DNA from: Bacteroidales bacterium UBA5833
Lineage (GTDB): Bacteria; Bacteroidota; Bacteroidia; Bacteroidales; Lentimicrobiaceae
Reading direction: 5' to 3'
Length of the DNA: 53,503 bases
Assembly (NCBI GenBank): GCA_002433025.1
Contig: DJGZ01000006.1
Coordinates: forward strand, 12,091-65,593
This document shows positions 26,438-35,044 of this stretch, piece by piece (within the stretch, counting starts at the first letter, position 1; every line of letters starts with the position of its first letter). The translations under genes and the position numbers were made by a program. The notes below the pieces were generated by a model. The model ran no database searches. It worked only from the letters and a program-made list of their open reading frames with translations, and was not told the origin of the DNA.

Positions 26438-27406
26438 ATGTCAGAAAGATTAGAAGATTTTAGCCTGGGCAAATCAATGCAACCGAAAGGCAGCATCCAG
26501 AAGGTTGGTGTTGTCGGATGCGGCACTATGGGTCAGGAGATCTCGGTGCTCATCAGTCAGTCGGGAATTGAAGTGGCCTTTATTGATATTTCGGATGAAC
26601 GCATCGCGGAAGTATTCAGGCGCATAGAGCAGCAACTGGACGACAGAATCAGCAAATGGGGCCTTACAGGTAGTGAGAAAAAACTTATCCTTTCGCGGAT
26701 CAAGGGTTCTACCGATTATTCAACGCTTGCCGATTGCGATATCGTGTTCGAAACGGTGAATTCAAAAAAGAAAGGAACCAGTCTCGATCTTCGTCAGGAT
26801 ATTTTCAGAAAGATTGAGGCAGTGGTTTCTCCCGAAGCGGTGATCGCATCCAATACGGCTACGCTGATGATTTCGGAAATATCTTCAGTGCTGAAAAACC
26901 CGGGTCGCGCCATGGGATTGCATTTCTTCTCACCGGTTGGGAAAATCAAGATCATCGAAGCGGTGCGTTCGGTTTATACTACCGATGAAACCTATGCCGT
27001 GGTCAGTAAGCTGGCGCTTCTGATAGGAAAACGACTGATCAGTGTAAATGAATCCGCCGGAAATATCAGCACGCGCATGCTGGTTCCGCTGATCAATGAA
27101 GCATGCGAAATCCTGATGGAAGGGGTGGCTACCGTTTCTGATATTGATGAAACCATGAAAGAGACTTCCGGATTGCAACTGGGCCCTTTTGAAATGGCCG
27201 ACAAAATAGGCCTGGACAAGGTGCTCAAATGGATGGAAAATCTTTATGCCGAATTCGGTGAGCACAAATATAAACCTTCACCGGTTCTCAAACGCCTGGT
27301 GAGGGCCAACCTGGTAGGCCGCCGCGTTGGAGAAGGCTTTTACCTTTATCAGGGCGACAAACGCCTCGTTAAAAAAGGTTCCATCACAAACCTGGGCAGG
27401 GGATAG
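26438..27406 (+). CDS. 3-hydroxyacyl-CoA dehydrogenase (3-hydroxybutyryl-CoA type)
   Basis: This is a 322-residue NAD-dependent dehydrogenase from the ATG at 26438. An earlier ATG in frame at 26333 is inside pta and gives a poor N-terminus. The Rossmann motif is VGVVGCGTMGQEIS (about 22-35). The catalytic elements are SNTATL and GLHFFSPVGKIKIIEAV (His-Phe-Phe). The C-terminal domain contains GPFEMADKIGLDK and ends in GRRVGEGFYLY. It oxidises or reduces 3-hydroxybutyryl-type CoA esters. Its placement between pta and ackA links acyl-CoA and acetyl-phosphate metabolism. Confidence 0.93.
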   Translation: MSERLEDFSLGKSMQPKGSIQKVGVVGCGTMGQEISVLISQSGIEVAFIDISDERIAEVFRRIEQQLDDRISKWGLTGSEKKLILSRIKGSTDYSTLADCDIVFETVNSKKKGTSLDLRQDIFRKIEAVVSPEAVIASNTATLMISEISSVLKNPGRAMGLHFFSPVGKIKIIEAVRSVYTTDETYAVVSKLALLIGKRLISVNESAGNISTRMLVPLINEACEILMEGVATVSDIDETMKETSGLQLGPFEMADKIGLDKVLKWMENLYAEFGEHKYKPSPVLKRLVRANLVGRRVGEGFYLYQGDKRLVKKGSITNLGRG

Positions 27407-27448
27407 AACTGAAAATATGAGTTTTAAATTGACAAAAATTTTGATGCA

Positions 27449-28654
27449 ATGAAGATAATAGTACTGAACTGTGGCAGTTCATCGATAAAATATCAGCTTT
27501 TTGATCTTCCTTCAAAAGAAGTACTGGCTAAAGGGCTGGTGGATAAAATTGGCCTGAAGGGCTCGCTGATCAAACATTCGCGCAACGATGGCACAGAAGT
27601 TAAGCTGGAAGGGGAAATTCTGGACCATCAGATAGGCATTGAATATCTTCTGGGAATCCTGATCAGTGAAAAATACGGTAGCATCAAAAACCTTGATGAG
27701 ATTCAGGCTGTCGGTCACCGTGTGGTTCATGCCGGTGAAAAGTTTAACGGCAGCGTTTACATAACGCCTGAGGTAGTTGCTGCGCTCGAAGAGTGTATCG
27801 ACCTTGCACCACTTCACAATCCACCCAATCTGAAGGGTATCTATTCTATCACCAAGCTCCTGCCCGAAATACCCCAGGTAGGTGTGTTTGATACGGCTTT
27901 TCATCAGACTATGCCGGACTATGTTTACCTGTATGGTATTCCATATTCGCTTTACGAAAAGTATAAGATCCGCAGGTACGGTTTTCACGGATCAAGCCAT
28001 CGCTATGTTTCTCAGCGGGCTGCTGAAATGCTCGGGAAAAATCTTGAAGATCTTAAGATCATTACCTGCCACCTGGGCAATGGCGCTTCGATTGCCGCCA
28101 TCAAAAACGGTAAGTCATTGGACACATCCATGGGTATGACACCGATTGAAGGCCTGATGATGGGGACCCGCACCGGTGATCTCGATATCGGAGCCTTTAT
28201 TCAGATTATGAACAAGGAAGAAATTGATATCGCCATTGCCAATACGCTGGTTAACAAGCACAGCGGTATGCTGGGCGTTTCAGGGGTGTCTTCCGATATG
28301 CGTGATGTTGAGCATGCCGCCGCCGAAGGCAACGCACGGGCAAAAGTCACCCTGGAAATGTATTATTACCGGATCAGAAAGTATATTGGCGCATATGCTG
28401 CCGCTATGGGTGGGGTGGATGTCATTGTATTCACCGGCGGTGTTGGCGAAAATGATTCCATGACCCGGCATCTTACAACACAGGGCCTGGAGTTTATGGG
28501 TCTTGAGTTCGATCAGGCGAAAAATGAAGGCCTGCGTGGAAAAGAAGCCATTCTTACCAAAGATGGTTCACGTGTAAAGGTGATGGTAATTCCTACCAAT
28601 GAAGAGTTGGTAATTGCACTTGATACCTATGAAATTGTCTGCAGCCTGAAGTAG
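27449..28654 (+). CDS. ackA: Acetate kinase
   Basis: This 401-residue enzyme makes ATP and acetate from acetyl phosphate. The signatures are VLNCGSSSIKYQLF at the N-terminus, the substrate site GHRVVHAGEKF, the catalytic Asp in GVFDTAFHQTMP and the nucleotide loop YYRIRKYIGAYAAAMGG. It is the last gene of the pta operon, 42 bases after the dehydrogenase, and is followed by a strong hairpin. Confidence 0.98.
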   Translation: MKIIVLNCGSSSIKYQLFDLPSKEVLAKGLVDKIGLKGSLIKHSRNDGTEVKLEGEILDHQIGIEYLLGILISEKYGSIKNLDEIQAVGHRVVHAGEKFNGSVYITPEVVAALEECIDLAPLHNPPNLKGIYSITKLLPEIPQVGVFDTAFHQTMPDYVYLYGIPYSLYEKYKIRRYGFHGSSHRYVSQRAAEMLGKNLEDLKIITCHLGNGASIAAIKNGKSLDTSMGMTPIEGLMMGTRTGDLDIGAFIQIMNKEEIDIAIANTLVNKHSGMLGVSGVSSDMRDVEHAAAEGNARAKVTLEMYYYRIRKYIGAYAAAMGGVDVIVFTGGVGENDSMTRHLTTQGLEFMGLEFDQAKNEGLRGKEAILTKDGSRVKVMVIPTNEELVIALDTYEIVCSLK

Positions 28655-28671
28655 TTTGTCCGGCTGATTGC

Positions 28672-28711
28672 AAAACAGAGGGCCGCTCTTTTCAGGGCGG
28701 CCCTCTGTTTT
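28672..28711. terminator. Bidirectional terminator between ackA and yebC
   Basis: AAAACAGAGGGCCGC (28672-28686) pairs exactly with GCGGCCCTCTGTTTT (28697-28711). It gives a 15-base stem with A and T ends, able to stop both ackA (+) and yebC (-). Confidence 0.9.
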
Positions 28712-28729
28712 GTTATGGAAAATACCACG

Positions 28730-29473
28730 TTACTCCATCTCCTCCATCAGCTCATCGGTCAGTTCAAGATTATGGAATACATTAGTGATGTCGTCGTCTT
28801 CTTCAAACAGATCGATCAGCCTGAGCACCTTTTTTGCCGCCTCATTATCCACCTTCACCGTGTTTTTGGGCAGGCGCTGCAGTTCCGCGTTTTCAGGTTC
28901 TATGCCCAGTTCCTCCAATTTTTTCATCATTGCCCCGAAATCTTCCATGGCAGTGGTTACCGTGATCATTTCGTCTTCAACCTGAATGTCTTCAGCCCCG
29001 GCATCGATGACTTCCATTTCAAATTCATCCAGGTTGATACTGCCTTTGGGGATGTTGAAAACGCCTTTCCGGTCGAAAAGAAATGTGAGTGAACCATTGG
29101 TTCCCAGACTGCCGCCGAATTTGTTGAAATAAGAGCGGATATTGCTGATGGTGCGCTGCTGATTATCGGTGGTGCATTCAAGGTATATCGCAATGCCGTT
29201 GGGTGCATACCCTTCGTAGGTGATTTCAATATAATTGGCAGCATCCTTGTCAGAACCCTTGTTGATAGCCCTGGTGATATTTTCCTTGGGCATACTGGCT
29301 CCTTTGGCATTCGAAATGGCCAGCCGTAACCGGGGATTGCCGTCAGGATCAGGCCCTCCCTCCTTAACCGCCACCGTAATTTCTTTAATAATCCTTGAGA
29401 AAATTTTCGACCGCTTTGCATCAAGCGCTCCCTTCTTACGTTTAATGGTTGACCATTTATTGTGTCCTGACAT
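28730..29473 (-). CDS. yebC: YebC/PmpR family protein
   Basis: This 247-residue protein begins with the family signature SGHNKWSTIKRKKGALDAKR and continues with SNAKGASMPKENITRAI. YebC-family proteins are described as transcription regulators and, more recently, as translation factors that help ribosomes through proline stretches. Which role holds here is not shown. The C-terminus is acidic (LFEEDDDITNVFHNLEL). It is transcribed alone, convergent with ackA. Confidence 0.96.
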   Translation of the reverse strand: MSGHNKWSTIKRKKGALDAKRSKIFSRIIKEITVAVKEGGPDPDGNPRLRLAISNAKGASMPKENITRAINKGSDKDAANYIEITYEGYAPNGIAIYLECTTDNQQRTISNIRSYFNKFGGSLGTNGSLTFLFDRKGVFNIPKGSINLDEFEMEVIDAGAEDIQVEDEMITVTTAMEDFGAMMKKLEELGIEPENAELQRLPKNTVKVDNEAAKKVLRLIDLFEEDDDITNVFHNLELTDELMEEME

Positions 29474-29570
29474 AAACCTGAAATTTTGAATGTATTGAAA
29501 TCGCTGCCTGCAAAAACCTTCAGGTGAAGGTGTTTTTGAGTCTGTAAAAATAATATTTTTTCCTGAAACG

Positions 29571-29601
29571 AAAAATGCTGCCTCCTGTCAGGGGGCAGCA
29601 T
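29571..29601 (-). terminator. Terminator after the DUF2807 gene
   Basis: ATGCTGCC (29575-29582) pairs with GGCAGCAT (29594-29601). On the minus strand the stem is followed by five T residues, 21 bases after the stop codon. Confidence 0.8.
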
Positions 29602-29622
29602 CGGGCAGACCACTTCCGGCTT

Positions 29623-31167
29623 TTACCAGCTTACAAGGGCAATGCCTATGGTAAACGGGTAGAGTTCCGGACCGCGGTTATTTTTGAAAAGGGTGTTTAA
29701 AGAATAGTTTGCGTGGAGATTCAGTTTGCCCCAGCCAACCCTGACCATCAGGTCATACTTGAAGGGATTGATGTGATAGTCGCCCGGATCCTTGTCTTTT
29801 TTCTTCCTGCCGTCATCCTGGTAAACCAGCTTGGTGTGCGAGCCTATTCTCAGTCCCGTCTGGAGACCGGCGCCGATATGGAAAGAGTTTTTCTTTGAAA
29901 ACCGGTTTGTCTGATATTCAAGGAGCAGGGGCAGGTTAAGGTAATTGACGACCAGTTTACTCTTGTTGTAATTGCGGGCATACAGAAAATTATCATTGAT
30001 CAGATCATTACCGTCTTTTAAAAGAACCACATTGTTGTCGAAGCGATAATTGTTCCATTCGAATCCCAGGCCGGTGGTCAGCCCGAACTTATTTGAAATC
30101 AGGTTGAAGTTCTGCTCATAGAAGTTGAGTTTTACATTTACTGACTTTTCCATTCTCAGGTCCAGAAATTCATATCCTTCAGGCATATCAAACTGCCTGT
30201 CCTTATTTACATATCCGTTAACGCCCAGTTCAAATCCGCCCCAGTGGCCGTCGAAGCGGGTTTGTTTTTTGCGTTTAAAATTTACATTGCCATTGTCGTC
30301 CACCTCCAGTTCTGAACCGCCAATGGTTATTTTGGTGGGATTTCCCTCCCGGACGGATACTTTAATGTCGCCGATTTTTACAATGGTAGAATCGCCGGCA
30401 TCGGTTGCCTCAACACTGGCGCTGATTTCTTCAGACGGCCCCGATCCGGGATTTTGCGGAGTAAAGGTGAGGGTTCCGGGTTTGCTTATTTTATTAAGCT
30501 GGCCGTTATCATAATAGGAAAGTGCCCCTGCTCCGCTCAGGTCGGCAGTAATTTCATCCCTGGCAAAAATGCTGGCTTTGCCGGCTCCGCTTACCCGGGC
30601 ATTGGTTGTAAGGGTTTTGAGGTTCAGGGCATTCAGGTTGGCTGCGCCAGAGATTTCACTGCGGTGCACAGAGGCATTGCCGTTGAACTCTGCCTTTGAA
30701 GCCCCGCTGACCTTTGAATTCAGCAACTCAACGTTCAGATCAAGTTTGACTTTTGAGGCGCCCGATGCTATTATTTCAAGGGTTGTACCGGTAATTCCCC
30801 CATCAGTTTCAATTCTTGCAGCACCACTGATGTCAAGCGTTTTCAACTCGGGCATCCGGATATAAACCCTCATTGCGGAAGGATTTTTCATCCCCATGGA
30901 TGCAATGTGCAGGCGATCGCCTTTAACAACCGTTTCAATTTTATCCAGATAGTTGTCGTCGGTCTCCACAGTAACTTTGATATCATCGCCCTGAGACACT
31001 TTGATTGAAAATGCACTTCCGGCTTCGATTTCAGTAAATCCCGGTAGATCGCGGTCCTGTTTTACAAGTCTTCCGCTTCCGTTAGTCTGGGCAGTCGCAG
31101 CAACTGTCGCTATGGTGAGCATAACGGCCGCGAAGACTTTTGTTCTGAGTGTAGTGAGCTTTTTCAT
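29623..31167 (-). CDS. DUF2807 auto-adhesin-like protein with C-terminal barrel
   Basis: This 514-residue protein has a signal peptide (about 1-26, ATAQ). Residues about 38-235 form a DUF2807 (head GIN) domain. It has a regular series of SGA motifs, among them DISGAARIE, IASGASKVK, KVSGASKAE, EISGAANLN, RVSGAGKAS and DLSGAGALS, as expected for a beta-helix. The C-terminal about 190 residues have alternating strands and end in FTIGIALVSW, typical of an outer-membrane barrel. It appears to be part of the ECF sigma regulon: a matching promoter lies just upstream. The role in the envelope is unknown. Confidence 0.88.
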   Translation of the reverse strand: MKKLTTLRTKVFAAVMLTIATVAATAQTNGSGRLVKQDRDLPGFTEIEAGSAFSIKVSQGDDIKVTVETDDNYLDKIETVVKGDRLHIASMGMKNPSAMRVYIRMPELKTLDISGAARIETDGGITGTTLEIIASGASKVKLDLNVELLNSKVSGASKAEFNGNASVHRSEISGAANLNALNLKTLTTNARVSGAGKASIFARDEITADLSGAGALSYYDNGQLNKISKPGTLTFTPQNPGSGPSEEISASVEATDAGDSTIVKIGDIKVSVREGNPTKITIGGSELEVDDNGNVNFKRKKQTRFDGHWGGFELGVNGYVNKDRQFDMPEGYEFLDLRMEKSVNVKLNFYEQNFNLISNKFGLTTGLGFEWNNYRFDNNVVLLKDGNDLINDNFLYARNYNKSKLVVNYLNLPLLLEYQTNRFSKKNSFHIGAGLQTGLRIGSHTKLVYQDDGRKKKDKDPGDYHINPFKYDLMVRVGWGKLNLHANYSLNTLFKNNRGPELYPFTIGIALVSW

Positions 31168-31199
31168 GGTAGATTATTTCTGGATTGTGTTTTTCTTTG

Positions 31200-31228
31200 T
31201 GACGGGTTGTGTTGGTGAAATGTTACAA
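31200..31228 (-). promoter_or_regulatory. ECF-type promoter of the DUF2807 gene
   Basis: On the minus strand, TTGTAACATTTC (31217-31228) is followed by CGTCA (31200-31204), with 18 bases between TGTAAC and GTCA. The same 12-base element precedes the sigma gene. This arrangement is that of an ECF sigma promoter (-35 with AAC, -10 with GTC). Confidence 0.65.
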
Positions 31229-31331
31229 CGGAAAGTTATTTTTCATCATATTCCTGATCTGCAATAATATTCTGCAATTAATTGCTGTCAGAAAAAATTG
31301 CCGGAGATGGGGGAATTATACTGAATACCGG

Positions 31332-32441
31332 TTAGTTCGGATTCCTGCGGAGAGAATAGGCGGTTTCGCCGTTAAGCAGCCTTACGTTCTCTGTTTTACC
31401 TGAAGGGTTGATCTGCCTTTCGAGTTTCAGCTCATTATCGGTGATCATATTAAATCCGTTAATGCCCAGGTCTGCCAGCATCCAGGCATTCAATGATTCA
31501 GGCACCTGGTTGATAACCTGTGCTCCGCTGCGGATCAGGCCGGGTAAATGCCTCCCTGCTGAAAACCCTTTTTTGTCAGCAGGTTCGCTGTTTGATTCTT
31601 CGTAATACGCGAGCAAAATCTCCTGCGAAAGGCGGATATCTTCGTACAGGCCGGAATATAAATCCCTGGCATTGCCAATAAATGGTTCACTTACATTCAG
31701 GTTGCCACCGCGCATGGGAACCCTTTCAAGCGGGGGTTGCCTTTGTATTTCAGGTACAGCCGGGCTTGCAGTCTTTTTTTCCGGAGCTTTTGTATTTGCC
31801 TGTTTTACCGGCATGGTAGTTGTTTCATCATCCTGAGCCGAAATCATGCCGGTGACAGCCGGCTGCTTAATAGTAACCGGTTTTTCGTAGCCCCCCAGGG
31901 TTTCCACGATGGCGTCTTCTCCTTCGGGCTGAATCCTTAAATAAACAGTGATCAGAATCAGGATGGAAGCGGCCAGAGCAGCATAATGCATAAAGCCCAT
32001 GCTGATTAAGGGTGCAGGTTTTTTGATTTTTTCGCGGCCGGGGAACTTAATTCCTTTGTCGGCAGTCACCCTGCATCTGGCAAAAAGATCAAAGCCTGCC
32101 CTGAGCGAGGGGTGACTGTTGAGGAAGGATTCAACATTTCGTTTGCCTGTTTCTGAAAGGTCGTTTTCGTGAAACGCGATAAAATAGTAATTGTAGTTTT
32201 CTTCAGTGATAAATGCTGCATCCTGATCGAAGTCTGCTTTCAGCGCCTCCTTGAACGGATATCCGGTTTGAGGCTCATGGCTCAGCACAATTTCATTGAT
32301 CCCTTCAACTTCTTCTTTGATATCCGGATTTTGCTCAAGGAACAGCAGCAGTTCGGCAGCCTCAACCGGACCGGCGGTTCCGTCGAGGTAAGCAGGAATA
32401 TATTCCTCATAGTTTTGCCTGTTGATCTTTTTGCTTTCCAT
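31332..32441 (-). CDS. Probable anti-sigma factor, membrane anchored
   Basis: This 369-residue protein begins right after the ECF sigma gene (16-base gap). An N-terminal cytoplasmic part (about 1-150; YEEYIPAYLDGTAGPVEAAELLLFL resembles anti-sigma zinc-finger or FecR-like N-termini in layout but lacks HxxxCxxC) leads to one hydrophobic helix (about 152-170, YAALAASILILITVYL). A Pro- and Thr-rich periplasmic stretch and a unique C-terminal part follow. The layout and position fit an anti-sigma factor that holds the sigma at the membrane. The sequence family was not recognised. Confidence 0.75.
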   Translation of the reverse strand: MESKKINRQNYEEYIPAYLDGTAGPVEAAELLLFLEQNPDIKEEVEGINEIVLSHEPQTGYPFKEALKADFDQDAAFITEENYNYYFIAFHENDLSETGKRNVESFLNSHPSLRAGFDLFARCRVTADKGIKFPGREKIKKPAPLISMGFMHYAALAASILILITVYLRIQPEGEDAIVETLGGYEKPVTIKQPAVTGMISAQDDETTTMPVKQANTKAPEKKTASPAVPEIQRQPPLERVPMRGGNLNVSEPFIGNARDLYSGLYEDIRLSQEILLAYYEESNSEPADKKGFSAGRHLPGLIRSGAQVINQVPESLNAWMLADLGINGFNMITDNELKLERQINPSGKTENVRLLNGETAYSLRRNPN

Positions 32442-32457
32442 AACTTAATGCGGTGCT

Positions 32458-32943
32458 TCAGATAACGCGATCGAGACTGCCGATGTAATTTTTCAGGGCA
32501 ACCCTCCCGCGGTATATATAGACTTTAACCTGCGATTCGCTTAACCCGGTTATCTCTCCGATCTCATCGTAAGGATAACCTTCATAGTCTCTCAGGGTAA
32601 TGACAACCCGTTGAATTTCCGGCAGGGTATTCAGGGCGGTATTCAGCACTTCCTGAAGGTCGCTGAAACCGTGATTCACCGTCATTGTGTCAAGCCGGGC
32701 TTCGTCAAGTCTGCGGTTGCGCTTTTCCCTTCTGATGTCATCTATCATGGTGTGATAAGCAGTTGTGAAAAGGTATGATTTCGCTTTCTCAAATGAAACT
32801 TCCCCTGACTTTTCCCACATTCTTGAAAATGACTCCTGTACAATGTCGCGTGCGCGCTCTTCATCCCCAATGTTTTTGAGGATAAACCTGTAAACGCCGT
32901 CGGAATGCGCATCCACGCACCTGTTGTACTCCGCTGTTGTCAT
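32458..32943 (-). CDS. ECF RNA polymerase sigma factor
   Basis: This 161-residue sigma-70 family factor has region 2 (DEERARDIVQESFSRMW) and a helix-turn-helix region 4 (DEIGEITGLSESQVKVYIYRGR). No region 1.1 or 3 is present, as is normal for ECF types. It is the first gene of a leftward group with the anti-sigma-like gene and the DUF2807 gene, which is typical of envelope-stress systems. Its own upstream region carries the motif found before the DUF2807 gene, so autoregulation is likely. Confidence 0.93.
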   Translation of the reverse strand: MTTAEYNRCVDAHSDGVYRFILKNIGDEERARDIVQESFSRMWEKSGEVSFEKAKSYLFTTAYHTMIDDIRREKRNRRLDEARLDTMTVNHGFSDLQEVLNTALNTLPEIQRVVITLRDYEGYPYDEIGEITGLSESQVKVYIYRGRVALKNYIGSLDRVI

Positions 32944-33472
32944 CTGCCCTGATTTAATTCAGTCGGTTGAGAGTATGACAATTTAACGTCAGAAATGTTA
33001 CAATACTTCACTTTTTTTTTAGATTTTTCCCGGAGCACCCGGATACGCTTCTTTATTAAAACCTGTCACTACGGTTTTATAAAGATAATGATTGTTATAA
33101 TGCGGCCGTCACATCCTTCCGGGGAGCCGGACAGCTTCTCCGGCTGTTATTAAGTTCCTCCTTAGTCAGGTTAAAACCGGTTACAAATTATGTTTTTACT
33201 GATTAATATGATGCCGGTTAATGATTTGCATATACGCTGAAATTCAGCTGATTTTATGCAGATATAATTATGCCGGCCATACGGCATGCAGTAACTCTGT
33301 CTGCAAAGAAATCAGCAATTGGTTTTGCTTTACTTTTATTATCTTTCAACTGCGGCCGCTTTTGTCTGTAATTATTAAATGAGAATCTGAGATTGTCCTG
33401 ATAAAAGAGCGGATAAATAATTAATTTTGTTGATCTGTCCGAAAAACCTTCAGAAATCATTAATGTCATTGA
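32944..33472. other. Divergent region between the ECF sigma gene and the PAS kinase
   Basis: These 529 AT-rich bases hold the sigma promoter at the left end. There is also a 7-base hairpin, AGCCGGA (33125-33131) with TCCGGCT (33139-33145), which has no T-run. A possible -7 box, TAATTTTG, lies at 33422-33429 for the rightward kinase, leader about 43 bases. No gene is seen; a minus-strand open frame at 33254-33532 has no supporting features. Confidence 0.45.
32972..33003 (-). promoter_or_regulatory. ECF-type promoter of the sigma gene
   Basis: On the minus strand, TTGTAACATTTC (32992-33003) is followed by GTCA (32976-32979), with 17 bases between TGTAAC and GTCA. This leaves a leader of about 25-30 bases to the sigma ATG. 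Confidence 0.65.
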
Positions 33473-35020
33473 ATGAAAACACTTCCTGATCCCGAAACCC
33501 TGCGGCCAAAGTTTACGCCTGAAAACCAACAAGCATTGATATCAGAAATTCAGGATTCAGGATTGTTAACCTGTTACATCGGTAAAAACGGATTGCCTGT
33601 TGGTTTTTATTTTAACGGAGCAGTGCTTGAAGGTGGGCTTGCAGATTGCCTCAGGCGATTACCGGCGCCCTGGCAGGCTTCGATGGACCATCTTATAAAT
33701 GAGGATTTTTATAAAAGGAATCTTAACGCTATCCGTCAGGGCCGGCTGGAGGAGGCCGTGGAAGTAGTCGCCGGTCAGGAAATTACCAGCCTCTTTCTTG
33801 TCAGCAGATTTCCGCTGAGTCCTGGCGGTGAATCCGGGTTACTGGTCACAATCAGGGATATTTCAGGGATTTCTGAATCCCGGTTAAAGCTTTCCGGCAG
33901 TAATGTATTGTTTGATCTGGTGGCGGACAACATGTCTGATGTCTTTTGTGTTGTCAGTACTTCGGGCAAGGTTTCCTTTTTAAGCCCTTCAATCCGTGAG
34001 CTGACCGGTTATACGGTTGAGGAACTTCTGAGCCGGCCCCTGTCAGGGATTGTTTCTCCCGATTCATTCGAAGTTGTGAACAGGATATGGGAAGAATATC
34101 AGCCCTTGTTTGAAGTGGGAAAAATCAGCAAATCTGAGATGAGGCCGGTTTGTTTCGAAGTTAAATTTGTCAGGAAAGATAATTCGGCCAGATGGGCCGA
34201 GGTGTCGTCTTCTCCTTTTATTGATGCAGATAACAACATTCAGGGGGTGCACGGAATGATCCGTGATATTACCGAACGTAAAACCAGGCAGGAAGCGATG
34301 AGTTCATCGCTTCAGCATGAAATTGAGCTCAGCCAGGTAAAATCAAAGTATATTTCCACCGTTTCTCATGAATTCCGTACGCCGCTCTCCATTATCTACA
34401 GCAATCTGCAATTGCTTGAAAAATACCGGTTTGAGCTTGATGAGGAAACCATTCATGATGCTTTTGAGCTGAGCCGGATGGCGGTAAAGTCGCTGCTCAG
34501 GGTGCTCGACAAAGTAACCATTATTGACGCTTCAGGTAAGGGTAAACTCGAATTCAAACCTTCGCTGAGTAATATTCATGAACTCTGCCAGGCTGTGGTT
34601 GATGAGATGAATGAAATGGAGCTGGTTCCCAACCGCATTGACCTGACAATTGACGCTGGGGTTGATACTGCCTCCATTGATGAAAACCTGTTCCGGCATA
34701 TTTTTATCAATCTTCTTCAGAATGCCCTGAATTATTCCGATAAGAAACAAAACGTCAGTTTTTCCGTTTACCCTGGCGAAAATGGATTTGTCAACTTCAA
34801 GGTAGCTGATAAAGGAATAGGTATCCCGCCACAGGATATGCAGTTTATCTTCGATCCGTTTTATCGTGCCAGCAACTCGCGGCACGCCAAGGGCTCAGGC
34901 CTTGGACTTGCTGTGGTAAAAGCTTGTCTTCAGCTGCACAATGGTGAAATATTTGTTGAAAGTGATCCGGTAAAGGGTAGTATATTTACGGTAGTTATAC
35001 CTGTCGGAAATACAGAATAG
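33473..35020 (+). CDS. Soluble PAS-domain sensor histidine kinase
   Basis: This 515-residue kinase has no membrane helix or signal, so it senses inside the cell. Residues about 1-135 form an unrecognised N-terminal domain, possibly another PAS. A clear PAS domain with PAC (about 145-270) contains FDLVADNMSDVFCVVS and ends at GVHGMIRDITERK. The DHp box is STVSHEFRTPLS with His about 299. The ATPase domain follows (N box FINLLQNALNYS, G1 DKGIG, G2 GSGLGLAV). It lies 24 bases before the response regulator, so the two probably form a pair. Confidence 0.95.
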   Translation: MKTLPDPETLRPKFTPENQQALISEIQDSGLLTCYIGKNGLPVGFYFNGAVLEGGLADCLRRLPAPWQASMDHLINEDFYKRNLNAIRQGRLEEAVEVVAGQEITSLFLVSRFPLSPGGESGLLVTIRDISGISESRLKLSGSNVLFDLVADNMSDVFCVVSTSGKVSFLSPSIRELTGYTVEELLSRPLSGIVSPDSFEVVNRIWEEYQPLFEVGKISKSEMRPVCFEVKFVRKDNSARWAEVSSSPFIDADNNIQGVHGMIRDITERKTRQEAMSSSLQHEIELSQVKSKYISTVSHEFRTPLSIIYSNLQLLEKYRFELDEETIHDAFELSRMAVKSLLRVLDKVTIIDASGKGKLEFKPSLSNIHELCQAVVDEMNEMELVPNRIDLTIDAGVDTASIDENLFRHIFINLLQNALNYSDKKQNVSFSVYPGENGFVNFKVADKGIGIPPQDMQFIFDPFYRASNSRHAKGSGLGLAVVKACLQLHNGEIFVESDPVKGSIFTVVIPVGNTE

Positions 35021-35044
35021 TCGCATTAATCAAATTCAGGAGTT

